The notes under the pieces are model-generated. The model was not told the origin of the DNA. It saw only the letters and a list, made by a program, of their open reading frames with translations, and searched no databases. From positions 21,704-33,736 of the forward strand of contig DBXZ01000011.1 in assembly GCA_002309795.1 (NCBI GenBank): a stretch of 12,033 bases of DNA. Direction: 5' to 3'. The position numbers and the translations under genes were made by a program. Shown here piece after piece: positions 1-6,463 of this stretch. This DNA is from Bacteroidales bacterium UBA1199 (GTDB lineage Bacteria > Bacteroidota > Bacteroidia > Bacteroidales > UBA932). Each line of letters opens with the position of its first letter. Position 1 is the stretch's first letter.

Positions 1-368
1 GTGATGGTGGAGCCGCCGCCCTGGCTTGAGTTGCGCAGGAGCAGCGTCTTGAAGCCCACGCGGCCCAGGCCGCGGAAGTCGATGCCGGAATGTTTGTAGA
101 AACGCACGTCCTCCGTGGCGACCACCGCGTCGACCAGCGACTTCGGAAGGTCGTTGAATTTGACGAACGAGCGATTCTCTATATGATAGGTATTGAATAC
201 TTTGCCGTCTTCAGACATAAGAAGGGTGGCCAGGTTGCTCTTGGGATCCTCGAGTTCCTCGAAGGAGGGAATCTCGGCGAAAAGGGCCACGCACAACAGA
301 GTGACAAGGAAGATCACAATGGGCGTCAGGACGATTCCCCAGAACCATTTTGTCGCTTTCTTTGCCAT
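1..368 (-). CDS. Class A penicillin-binding protein (PBP1A-like), N-terminal part, cut by window edge
   Basis: This is the first 122 codons of a bifunctional peptidoglycan glycosyltransferase/transpeptidase; the rest lies beyond base 1. I translated it by hand from the ATG at 368-366. A short basic start (MAKKATK) leads into a membrane anchor at about residues 8-30, followed by the start of a GT51 transglycosylase domain. The donor-site motif ATEDVRFYKHSGID is at 84-97, with the expected catalytic Glu at 86, and the conserved GGGSTI is at 117-122. Proteins of this family polymerise lipid II on the outer face of the inner membrane and cross-link the product. The gene diverges from topA across a 115-bp gap and has its own TAnnTTTG element about 30 bp upstream. 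The transpeptidase domain cannot be seen, so a monofunctional transglycosylase is not excluded, although the sequence resembles PBP1A more. Confidence 0.88.
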   Translation of the reverse strand, partial: MAKKATKWFWGIVLTPIVIFLVTLLCVALFAEIPSFEELEDPKSNLATLLMSEDGKVFNTYHIENRSFVKFNDLPKSLVDAVVATEDVRFYKHSGIDFRGLGRVGFKTLLLRNSSQGGGSTI

Positions 369-403
369 AAAAATTTTAACTACGTTAAAGGATTTTTACG
401 CTG

Positions 404-411
404 CAAAAGTA
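404..411 (-). promoter_or_regulatory. -7 element for the PBP1A-like gene
   Basis: Read on the minus strand this is TACTTTTG, a full match to the Bacteroidota -7 consensus TAnnTTTG, 35 bp before the ATG at 368. No good -33 TTTG is visible at the usual spacing. Confidence 0.5.
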
Positions 412-421
412 GGAATAAAAA

Positions 422-454
422 TTTGGATTATTGCCTTCTTTGTCCCTTACTTTG
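422..454 (+). promoter_or_regulatory. Probable topA promoter
   Basis: A TTTG (422-425) is followed after 21 bp by TTACTTTG (447-454), which matches TAnnTTTG at all but its second base. Initiation a few bases downstream would leave a leader of about 20-25 nt before the ATG at 484. Confidence 0.45.
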
Positions 455-471
455 CAGTCCCGAATCAAAAG

Positions 472-476
472 AGGAG
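472..476 (+). promoter_or_regulatory. Shine-Dalgarno site deciding the topA start
   Basis: AGGAG lies 7 nt upstream of the ATG at 484 but only 1 nt upstream of the in-frame ATG at 478. The spacing favours 484. Strong SD sites are uncommon in this phylum, so this one is informative. Confidence 0.5.
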
Positions 477-483
477 AATGGAT

Positions 484-2817
484 ATGAGCGCCAATTTAGT
501 TATCGTCGAGTCGCCCGCCAAGGCGAAGACCATCGAGAAGTTCCTGGGCAAGGATTATACCGTCAAAGCCAGTTTCGGCCACGTCCGCGACCTGCCCGCC
601 GACAAGCTTTCCGTCGATACCAACGCCGGCTTCCGGCCGGATTATATCGTCCCCGCCGACAAGAAGAAGGTCGTAACCGAGCTGAAAAACGCCGCAGCCG
701 CAGCACAGACCATCTGGCTGGCTTCCGATGAAGACCGCGAGGGAGAGGCGATCGCCTGGCACCTGGCCGAGACGCTCCATCTGCCCGCGGACCGCACCAA
801 GCGCATCGTATTCCACGAAATCACCAGGAATGCCATCCTGAACGCCGTGGAGAATCCGCGCGGGATAGACATGAATCTGGTCAAGGCGCAGCAGGCCCGC
901 CGCGTGCTCGACCGCCTGGTGGGTTACGAACTCTCCCCGGTGCTGTGGAAGAAAATCCGCAGCGGTCTTTCGGCCGGCCGCGTGCAGTCGGTCGCCGTCC
1001 GCCTGATCGTGGACCGCGAGCGCGAAATCAATGCCTTCAACGCACAACAATATTATAAGGTAGATGGCGTCTTCGCCCTGGAGGGCGGCGCCCGCATCCG
1101 CGCAACGCTCGAGAAACGGTTCGAATCGGCCGAGTCGGCCCGCGCCTTCCTCGAAAAATGCCGCGGCACGGTGTTCACGATCGGTGAGGTGCAGAAGAAA
1201 GAGGCGTTCCGTTCGCCGGCGGCTCCCTTCACCACCTCGCTGCTGCAGCAGGAGGCGTCGCGCAAGCTGGGCATGTCCGTCAACCAGACGATGTCCATCG
1301 CCCAGAAGCTCTATGAAGCCGGTCTGATCACCTATATGCGAACCGACTCCACCAACCTCTCGTCGCTGGCCATCAATACCGCCAAAGATCAGATTGTCAA
1401 CACCTTCGGAGAAGAGTATTCCCGGCCGCGCAACTACCGGACGCGCACCAAGGGGGCACAGGAAGCCCACGAAGCCATCCGCCCTACCTATATCAACAAT
1501 ACGGAGATCAGCGGCACTGCGGCCGAAAAACGGCTCTACGAACTGATCTGGAAGCGCACCATCGCCTCGCAGATGGCCGACGCCCGCGTGGAGCGGACAA
1601 CGGTCACCCTCACCGCACCGGGATTGGAAGAGCGGTTCACGGCGCAGGAAGAGCGCATCCTATTCGACGGTTTCCTGAAGGTCTATATTGAAAGCACGGA
1701 CGACGAAGAAGAGGTCGCTCCGGGCATCCAGCTGCCGGACATGAAAGCCGGTATGCGCGCTGATTATAAAGAGATTACAGCTACCGAAACCTATACCCAG
1801 GCTCCGCCGCGCTACAGCGAGGCGAGCCTCGTGAAGAAACTGGAAGAGCTGGGAATCGGCCGCCCGTCCACCTACGGACCGACCATCAAGACCATCAAGG
1901 ACCGCGGTTACGTGATCGAGGGCAACCGCCCCGCCGAAACCCGCGTCTGCCACCAGCTCAAGCTCGCCGGCGAGACGGTTTCCGCCGCTTCGCACAACGA
2001 AAAGACGGGCGCCGAGAAGCGCAAACTCATCCCGGAAAACATTGGAATCGCCGTGACGGACTACCTGAGCCGCACCTTCCCGGATATCGTGGACTACGGC
2101 TTCACGGCCCGCGTGGAGGAGGAATTCGACAAGATTGCCGAAGGCGAGATCGAATGGAACAAGATGATCGGCGAGTTCTATTCACCCTTCCATGAAAGCG
2201 TGGGCGCCGGACTGGCGGAACGGGTCAAGAAGGACGAACGCGAACTGGGTATCGACCCGGTCACCGGCAAAACGGTCTTTGCGCGCATCGCCCGGTTCGG
2301 CGCGGTGGTCCAGCTGGGTACCGACGACGATCCGCAGAAGAAGTTCGCCGGACTGGAGAAGGGCCAGCTGATCGAAAGCATCACGCTGGACGAGGCGCTG
2401 CGCCTGCTCTCCCTGCCCCGCATCGTCACGCAGTTCGACGGCGCGGATGTGGTGGCGGCGATCGGCTCGCACGGCCCGTACCTCCGCTTTATCCCGGCCG
2501 GCAGCCCGAAGGCCCGCTTTGCCTCCATCCCGAAGGAGCTGAGTCCTTACACTTTGACAGCCGACGAGGCGCTCCGCCTGATTGACGAAGAGATGAAACG
2601 CGGCGCGGCCGGACCGATTGCCGAGTTCCCGCAGTACGGCATCCAGGTCCTTTCGGGCCGGTTCGGTCCCTACATCAAGTGTAACGGCCAGAATTACAAG
2701 ATCCCGCGCGGCACCAACCCCGCATCGCTGGACGCTGAGGCGGCCAAAGCCATCGTGGACGGCGGAACGGCGGCGGCAAGGCCCAAACGGGCGGTCGGAC
2801 GACGCGGAAGCAAATAG
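484..2817 (+). CDS. topA: DNA topoisomerase I (type IA)
   Basis: TopA relaxes negative supercoils by cutting one strand through a 5'-phosphotyrosine and passing the other. The 777-residue product opens with the TOPRIM domain: LVIVESPAKAKTIEKFLG with Glu9, then SDEDREGEAIAWHLA with the acidic triad Asp82, Asp84 and Glu86. The central type IA domain carries SAGRVQSVAVRLIVDRE (163-179) and the active-site LITYMRTDST (281-290), with Tyr284 as nucleophile. The C-terminal quarter has Gly/Phe-rich topoisomerase C-terminal repeats (for example SGRFGPYIK near the end) and none of the Cys4 zinc fingers of the enterobacterial enzyme, as I expect in Bacteroidota. The frame stays open upstream to about 193, but that stretch overlaps the divergent PBP gene antisense and has no TopA-like residues. 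The start is at 484 (or 478, giving MDMSANL). Confidence 0.97.
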   Translation: MSANLVIVESPAKAKTIEKFLGKDYTVKASFGHVRDLPADKLSVDTNAGFRPDYIVPADKKKVVTELKNAAAAAQTIWLASDEDREGEAIAWHLAETLHLPADRTKRIVFHEITRNAILNAVENPRGIDMNLVKAQQARRVLDRLVGYELSPVLWKKIRSGLSAGRVQSVAVRLIVDREREINAFNAQQYYKVDGVFALEGGARIRATLEKRFESAESARAFLEKCRGTVFTIGEVQKKEAFRSPAAPFTTSLLQQEASRKLGMSVNQTMSIAQKLYEAGLITYMRTDSTNLSSLAINTAKDQIVNTFGEEYSRPRNYRTRTKGAQEAHEAIRPTYINNTEISGTAAEKRLYELIWKRTIASQMADARVERTTVTLTAPGLEERFTAQEERILFDGFLKVYIESTDDEEEVAPGIQLPDMKAGMRADYKEITATETYTQAPPRYSEASLVKKLEELGIGRPSTYGPTIKTIKDRGYVIEGNRPAETRVCHQLKLAGETVSAASHNEKTGAEKRKLIPENIGIAVTDYLSRTFPDIVDYGFTARVEEEFDKIAEGEIEWNKMIGEFYSPFHESVGAGLAERVKKDERELGIDPVTGKTVFARIARFGAVVQLGTDDDPQKKFAGLEKGQLIESITLDEALRLLSLPRIVTQFDGADVVAAIGSHGPYLRFIPAGSPKARFASIPKELSPYTLTADEALRLIDEEMKRGAAGPIAEFPQYGIQVLSGRFGPYIKCNGQNYKIPRGTNPASLDAEAAKAIVDGGTAAARPKRAVGRRGSK

Positions 2818-2819
2818 GG

Positions 2820-2849
2820 TTTCAAATTGTAATAATATTACTATCTTTG
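2820..2849 (+). promoter_or_regulatory. Probable promoter of the Lrp/AsnC gene
   Basis: TATCTTTG at 2842-2849 matches TAnnTTTG exactly. TTTC at 2820-2823, 18 bp upstream, is a partial -33 box. The start codon is 37 bp past the -7 element, giving a short AU-rich leader with no clear SD. Only two bases separate the topA stop from the -33 box, so the regulator has its own promoter just behind topA. Confidence 0.6.
2826..2844 (+). promoter_or_regulatory. Palindrome in the Lrp/AsnC promoter, candidate operator
   Basis: The core GTAATA-A-TATTAC (2829-2841) is a perfect 13-bp palindrome. Extended to 2826-2844 it has 8 of 9 paired positions. It fills the promoter spacer and touches the -7 element. 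AsnC/Lrp proteins bind short AT-rich dyads and often repress their own gene, so autoregulation is a reasonable inference; no binding data are implied. Confidence 0.4.
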
Positions 2850-2886
2850 TCGGCGTCAACCCCTTGGAATAATAAAAAATCGTAAT

Positions 2887-3369
2887 ATGAATCCTTACCA
2901 ACTTGACCCGACCGACCAGAAAATCCTGGGATTCCTGGCTAAAAATGCGCGCATGCCTTTCCTGGAGATTGCCCGCGAATGCGGCGTCTCGGGCGCGGCC
3001 ATCCACCAGCGCGTGAAGCGACTCGAGGCCAACGGCATCATCGCCGGCAGCCGGATTCTGGTCAAACCCAAGGCCCTTGGCCTGAACGTCTGTGCTTTCG
3101 TGGCCGTATCACTCAGCAAAGCAGAGCATTACGATGAAATCGTGGCGGAGTTGAAAAAGATTCCCGCCGTCGTGGAGTGCCACTTCGTGGCCGGTGACTT
3201 CGCCCTGCTGGTGAAGATCTACTGCCTCAACCACGAACACCTGATGAAGGTGATCATGCACAGCATCCAGAAGGTGCCGTACGTCGTGAAGACGCATACC
3301 TACGTCTCGCTCGACGAAGCCATCAACCGCCAGGTCTGGGTTAAAGATTTTCCTGAGGAAGAGATATAA
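2887..3369 (+). CDS. Lrp/AsnC-family transcriptional regulator
   Basis: This 160-residue protein has the usual feast/famine regulator length and plan. Residues 6-60 form the AsnC-type winged helix-turn-helix: LDPTDQKILGFLAKNARMP, then EIARECGVSGAAIHQRVKRLEANGII. Residues 64-145 form the RAM ligand-binding and oligomerisation domain, with VAGDFALLVKI at 101-111 carrying the typical Gly-Asp turn. Such proteins assemble as dimers or octamers and sense amino acids or related metabolites; the effector cannot be read from sequence. A short acidic tail (FPEEEI) ends the protein. The gene has its own promoter with a palindrome that may be its operator. It converges on ispD with a 29-bp 3' overlap and is followed by a strong terminator placed inside ispD. 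Its targets are unknown. Confidence 0.93.
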   Translation: MNPYQLDPTDQKILGFLAKNARMPFLEIARECGVSGAAIHQRVKRLEANGIIAGSRILVKPKALGLNVCAFVAVSLSKAEHYDEIVAELKKIPAVVECHFVAGDFALLVKIYCLNHEHLMKVIMHSIQKVPYVVKTHTYVSLDEAINRQVWVKDFPEEEI

Positions 3370-4033
3370 ACGACCGCACCAGCACCAGGTCTTCCGGTGT
3401 GGTGATTTTCAAGTTCTCTCTGCGCCCGTCGCAGAGAGAAATTTTTATGCCCAGCGACTCGACGACCGTCGCGTCGTCGGTGAAGGCCGGGGAATAGGGC
3501 TGCGAATAGGCCCGCTTGAGCAGGTCGGCATGGAAGACCTGCGGCGTCTGGACGGAGACGAACCGGCTGCGGTCCACGGCTCGGGAGAGCCCGGCGCCCT
3601 GCAGTTCGCGGACCGATTCGACCAGCGGCAGCACGGGAATCACCGCCCGGTGACGGGCCGCTTTCTCGAAGAGTTCTGTCAGGAAATCGTTGGAAATCAA
3701 GGGTCTCACGCCGTCGTGAATGGCGACCAGCGCATCTTCCGGAACGTGTTCCAGGGCATTCTGGACGGAGTGGAACCGGGTCAGGCCGCCCGCCACGAGC
3801 CGCATGGCCGGACGGAAACCGGTATGGTGGCAGTACTCTTTCCAGTACTCCATCCGGTCGGCCGGCAGGACCACGATCAGGCGGATCTGCGGGTCGAATT
3901 CCAGGAAGCGTTCGAGCGTGCAGCGCAGGACGGGTTTGCCGTCGAGCTCCATAAACTGCTTGGGCAGAGAACTGTGCATACGCCGCCCTTCGCCCGCCGC
4001 CAGAATCACGGCATACCGGTTGTTTTTGTCCAT
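3341..4033 (-). CDS. ispD: 2-C-methyl-D-erythritol 4-phosphate cytidylyltransferase
   Basis: IspD transfers CMP from CTP to MEP, the third step of the non-mevalonate isoprenoid pathway. The 230-residue product is of typical length. Nucleotide-binding signature: VILAAGEGRRMHSSLPKQF (9-27), where Arg18 and Lys25 match the catalytic Arg/Lys of the E. coli enzyme. Further motifs are AIHDGVRP (104-111, usually HDAARP), VQTPQVF (161-167), TDDA (185-188) and the C-terminal KITTPEDL (209-216). I place the start at 4033 (MDKNNRYAVI); the frame runs upstream to about 4069, but those codons lack family residues and overlap the -7 element. The gene diverges from mreB. The end of the coding region doubles as a terminator for the opposite gene. 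Undecaprenyl carrier synthesis depends on this pathway, which may be why it sits beside cell-wall genes. Confidence 0.95.
   Translation of the reverse strand: MDKNNRYAVILAAGEGRRMHSSLPKQFMELDGKPVLRCTLERFLEFDPQIRLIVVLPADRMEYWKEYCHHTGFRPAMRLVAGGLTRFHSVQNALEHVPEDALVAIHDGVRPLISNDFLTELFEKAARHRAVIPVLPLVESVRELQGAGLSRAVDRSRFVSVQTPQVFHADLLKRAYSQPYSPAFTDDATVVESLGIKISLCDGRRENLKITTPEDLVLVRSFISLPQENL
3414..3446 (+). terminator. Intrinsic terminator of the Lrp/AsnC gene, inside ispD
   Basis: A perfect 11-bp inverted repeat (arms TTCTCTCTGCG 3414-3424 and CGCAGAGAGAA 3430-3440) with a 5-nt loop CCCGT is followed by ATTTTT (3441-3446). This is a classical intrinsic terminator on the plus strand, 44 bp after the regulator's stop codon. 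Read from the minus strand there is no T tract after the hairpin, so it should stop only plus-strand transcription and let ispD transcription pass. The bases also encode roughly residues 198-207 of IspD. Confidence 0.85.
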
Positions 4034-4057
4034 TGAAAAACGTTTCGAAATCCTTTG

Positions 4058-4065
4058 CAAAAATA
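4058..4065 (-). promoter_or_regulatory. -7 element for ispD
   Basis: The minus strand reads TATTTTTG, an exact TAnnTTTG match, 24 bp before the ispD ATG at 4033. No convincing -33 TTTG is visible at normal spacing. Confidence 0.5.
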
Positions 4066-4088
4066 GCATTTTTCCCGTTCGAATTTCG

Positions 4089-4096
4089 TATCTTTG
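4089..4096 (+). promoter_or_regulatory. -7 element of the mreB-led cluster
   Basis: TATCTTTG is identical to the -7 element of the Lrp/AsnC gene and lies 39 bp before the mreB ATG. A T run at 4069-4073 is the only -33-like sequence and is weak. This is the only promoter-like element I can support for the seven-gene cluster. Confidence 0.55.
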
Positions 4097-4102
4097 CCCT
4101 AC

Positions 4103-4115
4103 CCCTCACAGAGGG
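4103..4115 (+). other. Small hairpin at the predicted 5' end of the mreB transcript
   Basis: CCCTC (4103-4107) pairs with GAGGG (4111-4115) around a 3-nt loop. It would fall at about the first transcribed bases if initiation occurs a few nt after the -7 element. It could protect the 5' end of the transcript; the stem is short. Confidence 0.25.
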
Positions 4116-4135
4116 TGCTAAAACCGCATTTCACT

Positions 4136-5155
4136 ATGGCATTTTCCTTCCTGACACAAGAACTCGCGATTGACCTCGGAACGGCCAATACCGTAATCTA
4201 CATGAATGACCAGAAGGTCATCGACGAACCCTCGATCGTTGCGATTGACAAATCCAACAACACCCTGAAAGCCGTCGGCATGGAAGCCAAGCGGATGCAC
4301 GAACGTACCAGTCCCACCATCAAGACCGTCCGCCCGCTGAAAGACGGCGTGATCGCCGACTTCGACGCAGCGGAGATGATGATCCGCGGATTCATCAAGA
4401 TGATCAACTACAAGCGCAGTTTCTTCACGCCCAACCTCCGGATGGTGGTCTGTATCCCCTCCGGCAGTACGGCCGTGGAAATCCGCGCCGTGCGCGATGC
4501 GGTGGAACGCTCCGGCGGCCGGGACATCTTCCTGATTTTCGAACCGATGGCCGCAGCGCTGGGTATCGGACTGGACGTCACCGCGCCTTCGGGCAGCATG
4601 GTGGTGGATATCGGCGGCGGCACCACGGAAATCGCCGTCATCTCGCTGGGCGGAATCGTGGCTGACCAGAGCATCAAAACGGCCGGCGACGTCTTCACCT
4701 CCGACATCCAGCAGTATCTGCGCCAGCAGTACAACATCAAAGTCGGCGAAATCACCGCCGAGCGCGTCAAGATCGAGGTCGGTGCCGCTATCGCCGACCT
4801 GGACGAACCGGTGGAGCCTTACACCGTGAGCGGTCCGAACCTGATGACCGTCCACCCGGTGGAAGCGGCCATCACCTCGCAGGAGATTGCCCACTGCCTG
4901 GACAAGTCGCTGGCCCGCATTGAAACGGCCATCATGTCCGTGCTGGAGCAGACCCCGGCGGAACTCTATTCCGATATCGTGAAGAAGGGCATCTTCCTCA
5001 CGGGCGGCGGTGCACTGCTGCGCGGACTGGACAAACGCCTCTCCGACAAGATGAACATCCCCTTCCACGTGGCCGACGATCCGCTTCGCGCCGTGGCCCG
5101 CGGTACCTGCAATGCGCTGAAAAACATCGCGAACTATCCTTTCCTGATGCGTTAG
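4136..5155 (+). CDS. mreB: Rod shape-determining protein MreB
   Basis: MreB is the bacterial actin homologue that forms membrane-bound filaments steering lateral wall synthesis. The 339-residue product has normal family length. The phosphate-1 motif IDLGTANTV is at 12-20. Other actin-fold signatures follow: VVCIPSG, EPMAAALGIGLDV, the phosphate-2 motif VVDIGGGTTEIAVISLGG, and the adenosine motif FLTGGGALLRGL near the C-terminus. The hydrophobic N-terminus MAFSFL resembles the membrane-contacting start of other MreBs. I chose the ATG at 4136; an in-frame TTG at 4094 would fall in the -7 element. It is the first gene of the cluster, 4 bp ahead of mreC. Confidence 0.97.
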   Translation: MAFSFLTQELAIDLGTANTVIYMNDQKVIDEPSIVAIDKSNNTLKAVGMEAKRMHERTSPTIKTVRPLKDGVIADFDAAEMMIRGFIKMINYKRSFFTPNLRMVVCIPSGSTAVEIRAVRDAVERSGGRDIFLIFEPMAAALGIGLDVTAPSGSMVVDIGGGTTEIAVISLGGIVADQSIKTAGDVFTSDIQQYLRQQYNIKVGEITAERVKIEVGAAIADLDEPVEPYTVSGPNLMTVHPVEAAITSQEIAHCLDKSLARIETAIMSVLEQTPAELYSDIVKKGIFLTGGGALLRGLDKRLSDKMNIPFHVADDPLRAVARGTCNALKNIANYPFLMR

Positions 5156-5159
5156 CGGG

Positions 5160-5963
5160 ATGCGAAGGGGCCGCCTCATAAAGACCCTGACCACTGCGGC
5201 GATTTTCCTGATCCTCGAAGCTTTCGCGGTGATGCTGATTGCGCGCGGCAGCAGTGCCCATCGCTATCGGATGATGGGCATGGCGGACGATTTCAACTAC
5301 GCTCTCTGGAAGCAGACGGACCGCATCAGCCACTTTTTTGAATACCGCCGCGAGAACGAACGGCTCGCCAACGAGAACGTGGCGCTGCGCAACGCCCTCG
5401 CCGCCCTGCCCGCCCCTGCAGCCCCCGAAGTCCCCGCTCCGGCCGCCCCGGGCCGGTTCACCTACACGCTGGCCAAGGTTATCCACAACGCCACCGGCAG
5501 TCAGCGCAATCACCTGATGCTCGACAAGGGATCGGATGACGGCGTCGCGGAGGGCTGTGCCGTGATCACCGGCGACGGCGTGGTGGGGGTGGTCAGCGCC
5601 GTGGACCGGCGTTACTGCCGTGTGGAGTCGTTCCTCAACATATCGCAACGGGTCAGCGCCCGGATCGATCCCTGCGGCGCATTCGGACTGCTGCGCTGGG
5701 GCGGAAAATCGCCGCGCAAGGCCATCCTGACGGAGGTTCCGATGCACACCCAGACCGCCGAGGGCGATACGGTCCGCACCTCCGGATATTCCGCCATCTA
5801 CCCGCCCGATATCCCGCTGGGCGTCATTCGGAAGATCTCTTCCGACGGCGTGTCGCTGGAGATGCAGGTAGACCTGTTCCAGAACTTCAACGTCCTGCGC
5901 TACGTCTATATCGTAACGGACCGGGACGCACAGATATTAAAGGAGTTGAGCCATGCGCGGTAG
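5160..5963 (+). CDS. mreC: Rod shape-determining protein MreC
   Basis: MreC is a single-pass inner-membrane protein whose extracytoplasmic part activates the PBP2-RodA synthase and links it to MreB. The 267-residue product has one N-terminal membrane segment (about 8-28), a short helical, probably coiled-coil stretch (about 45-82, with RRENERLANENVALRNAL), and then an Ala/Pro-rich hinge at 81-98. The periplasmic beta-domain follows, with the family-typical stretch LMLDKGSDDGVAEGCAVITGDGVVGVV and later YPPDIPLGVI. It starts 4 bp after mreB with no evident SD, suggesting translational coupling. Its last 11 bp overlap mreD. Confidence 0.93.
   Translation: MRRGRLIKTLTTAAIFLILEAFAVMLIARGSSAHRYRMMGMADDFNYALWKQTDRISHFFEYRRENERLANENVALRNALAALPAPAAPEVPAPAAPGRFTYTLAKVIHNATGSQRNHLMLDKGSDDGVAEGCAVITGDGVVGVVSAVDRRYCRVESFLNISQRVSARIDPCGAFGLLRWGGKSPRKAILTEVPMHTQTAEGDTVRTSGYSAIYPPDIPLGVIRKISSDGVSLEMQVDLFQNFNVLRYVYIVTDRDAQILKELSHAR
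5940..5945 (+). promoter_or_regulatory. Shine-Dalgarno site of mreD
   Basis: AAGGAG lies within the end of mreC, 7 nt before the mreD ATG at 5953. It fixes that start even though it overlaps mreC. Confidence 0.5.
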
Positions 5964-6462
5964 TATCTCCAACCTGATCTACTATCTGCTCGTCTTTGCG
6001 CTGCAGGTGATCGTCGGAAACCATTTCGACGGTTGGAGCTGGCTGCATTTCTGTTTCATTCCGCTGATACTGATCGGGTTCCCGCCCACCTGGGATGTCC
6101 GGATCTCGATGCCGGCGGCGTTTCTGCTGGGCCTGACGGCCGACCTGGCGACCGGCGGCATTCCCGGCATCAACGCGGCGGCGGCAGTCATTCTCGTAGT
6201 CCTCAAAGATCCGCTCTACCGCGCACTGGTCAGTCCCGACGGGCAGAATCCCGCCTGGACACCCACTCTGCGGAGTATCGGCACATGGCCTTACCTGCGC
6301 CTCTCGCTGGCCTTCTACGCCATCTACCTGCTCGCCTACGTGCTGCTCGACGCCTTTACGCTCCGGCCGATCCTCTTCCTTCTGGCCAAGACGGCGCTCT
6401 CTGTCGTCGTGAATGTCGCACTGGCCGCGCTGCTGAGTCTGTTCCTGCCGGAGAAAAACTGA
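5953..6462 (+). CDS. mreD: Rod shape-determining protein MreD
   Basis: This is a 169-residue, very hydrophobic inner-membrane protein with about five membrane spans (roughly 7-22, 31-44, 52-82, 105-125 and 133-165, the third stretch possibly two spans). The segment FLLGLTADLATGGIPGINAAAA (57-78) is the conserved GLxxD...G core of MreD. MreD is a membrane member of the elongasome and works with MreC in controlling PBP2. Sequence conservation in this family is low, so position between mreC and mrdA supports the call as much as the motif does. It overlaps mreC by 11 bp and ends 1 bp before mrdA. Confidence 0.9.
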   Translation: MRGSISNLIYYLLVFALQVIVGNHFDGWSWLHFCFIPLILIGFPPTWDVRISMPAAFLLGLTADLATGGIPGINAAAAVILVVLKDPLYRALVSPDGQNPAWTPTLRSIGTWPYLRLSLAFYAIYLLAYVLLDAFTLRPILFLLAKTALSVVVNVALAALLSLFLPEKN

Positions 6463-6463
6463 T

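Noticed and set aside
193..483. In-frame upstream extension of topA
   Set aside because: It overlaps the divergent PBP gene and both promoters and shows no TopA-like residues. The SD at 472-476 supports the start at 484.
496..1470. Minus-strand open frame opposite topA
   Set aside because: It is antisense to the TOPRIM and active-site regions of a complete TopA, with no independent start signals.
3530..4036. Plus-strand open frame opposite ispD
   Set aside because: It is the shadow of a clear IspD, and it would lie downstream of the plus-strand terminator at 3414-3446 with no promoter of its own.
4118..5194. Long minus-strand open frame opposite mreB
   Set aside because: It is the antisense shadow of a clear MreB. 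The His/Asp/Gly/Arg-rich translation has no domain signature.
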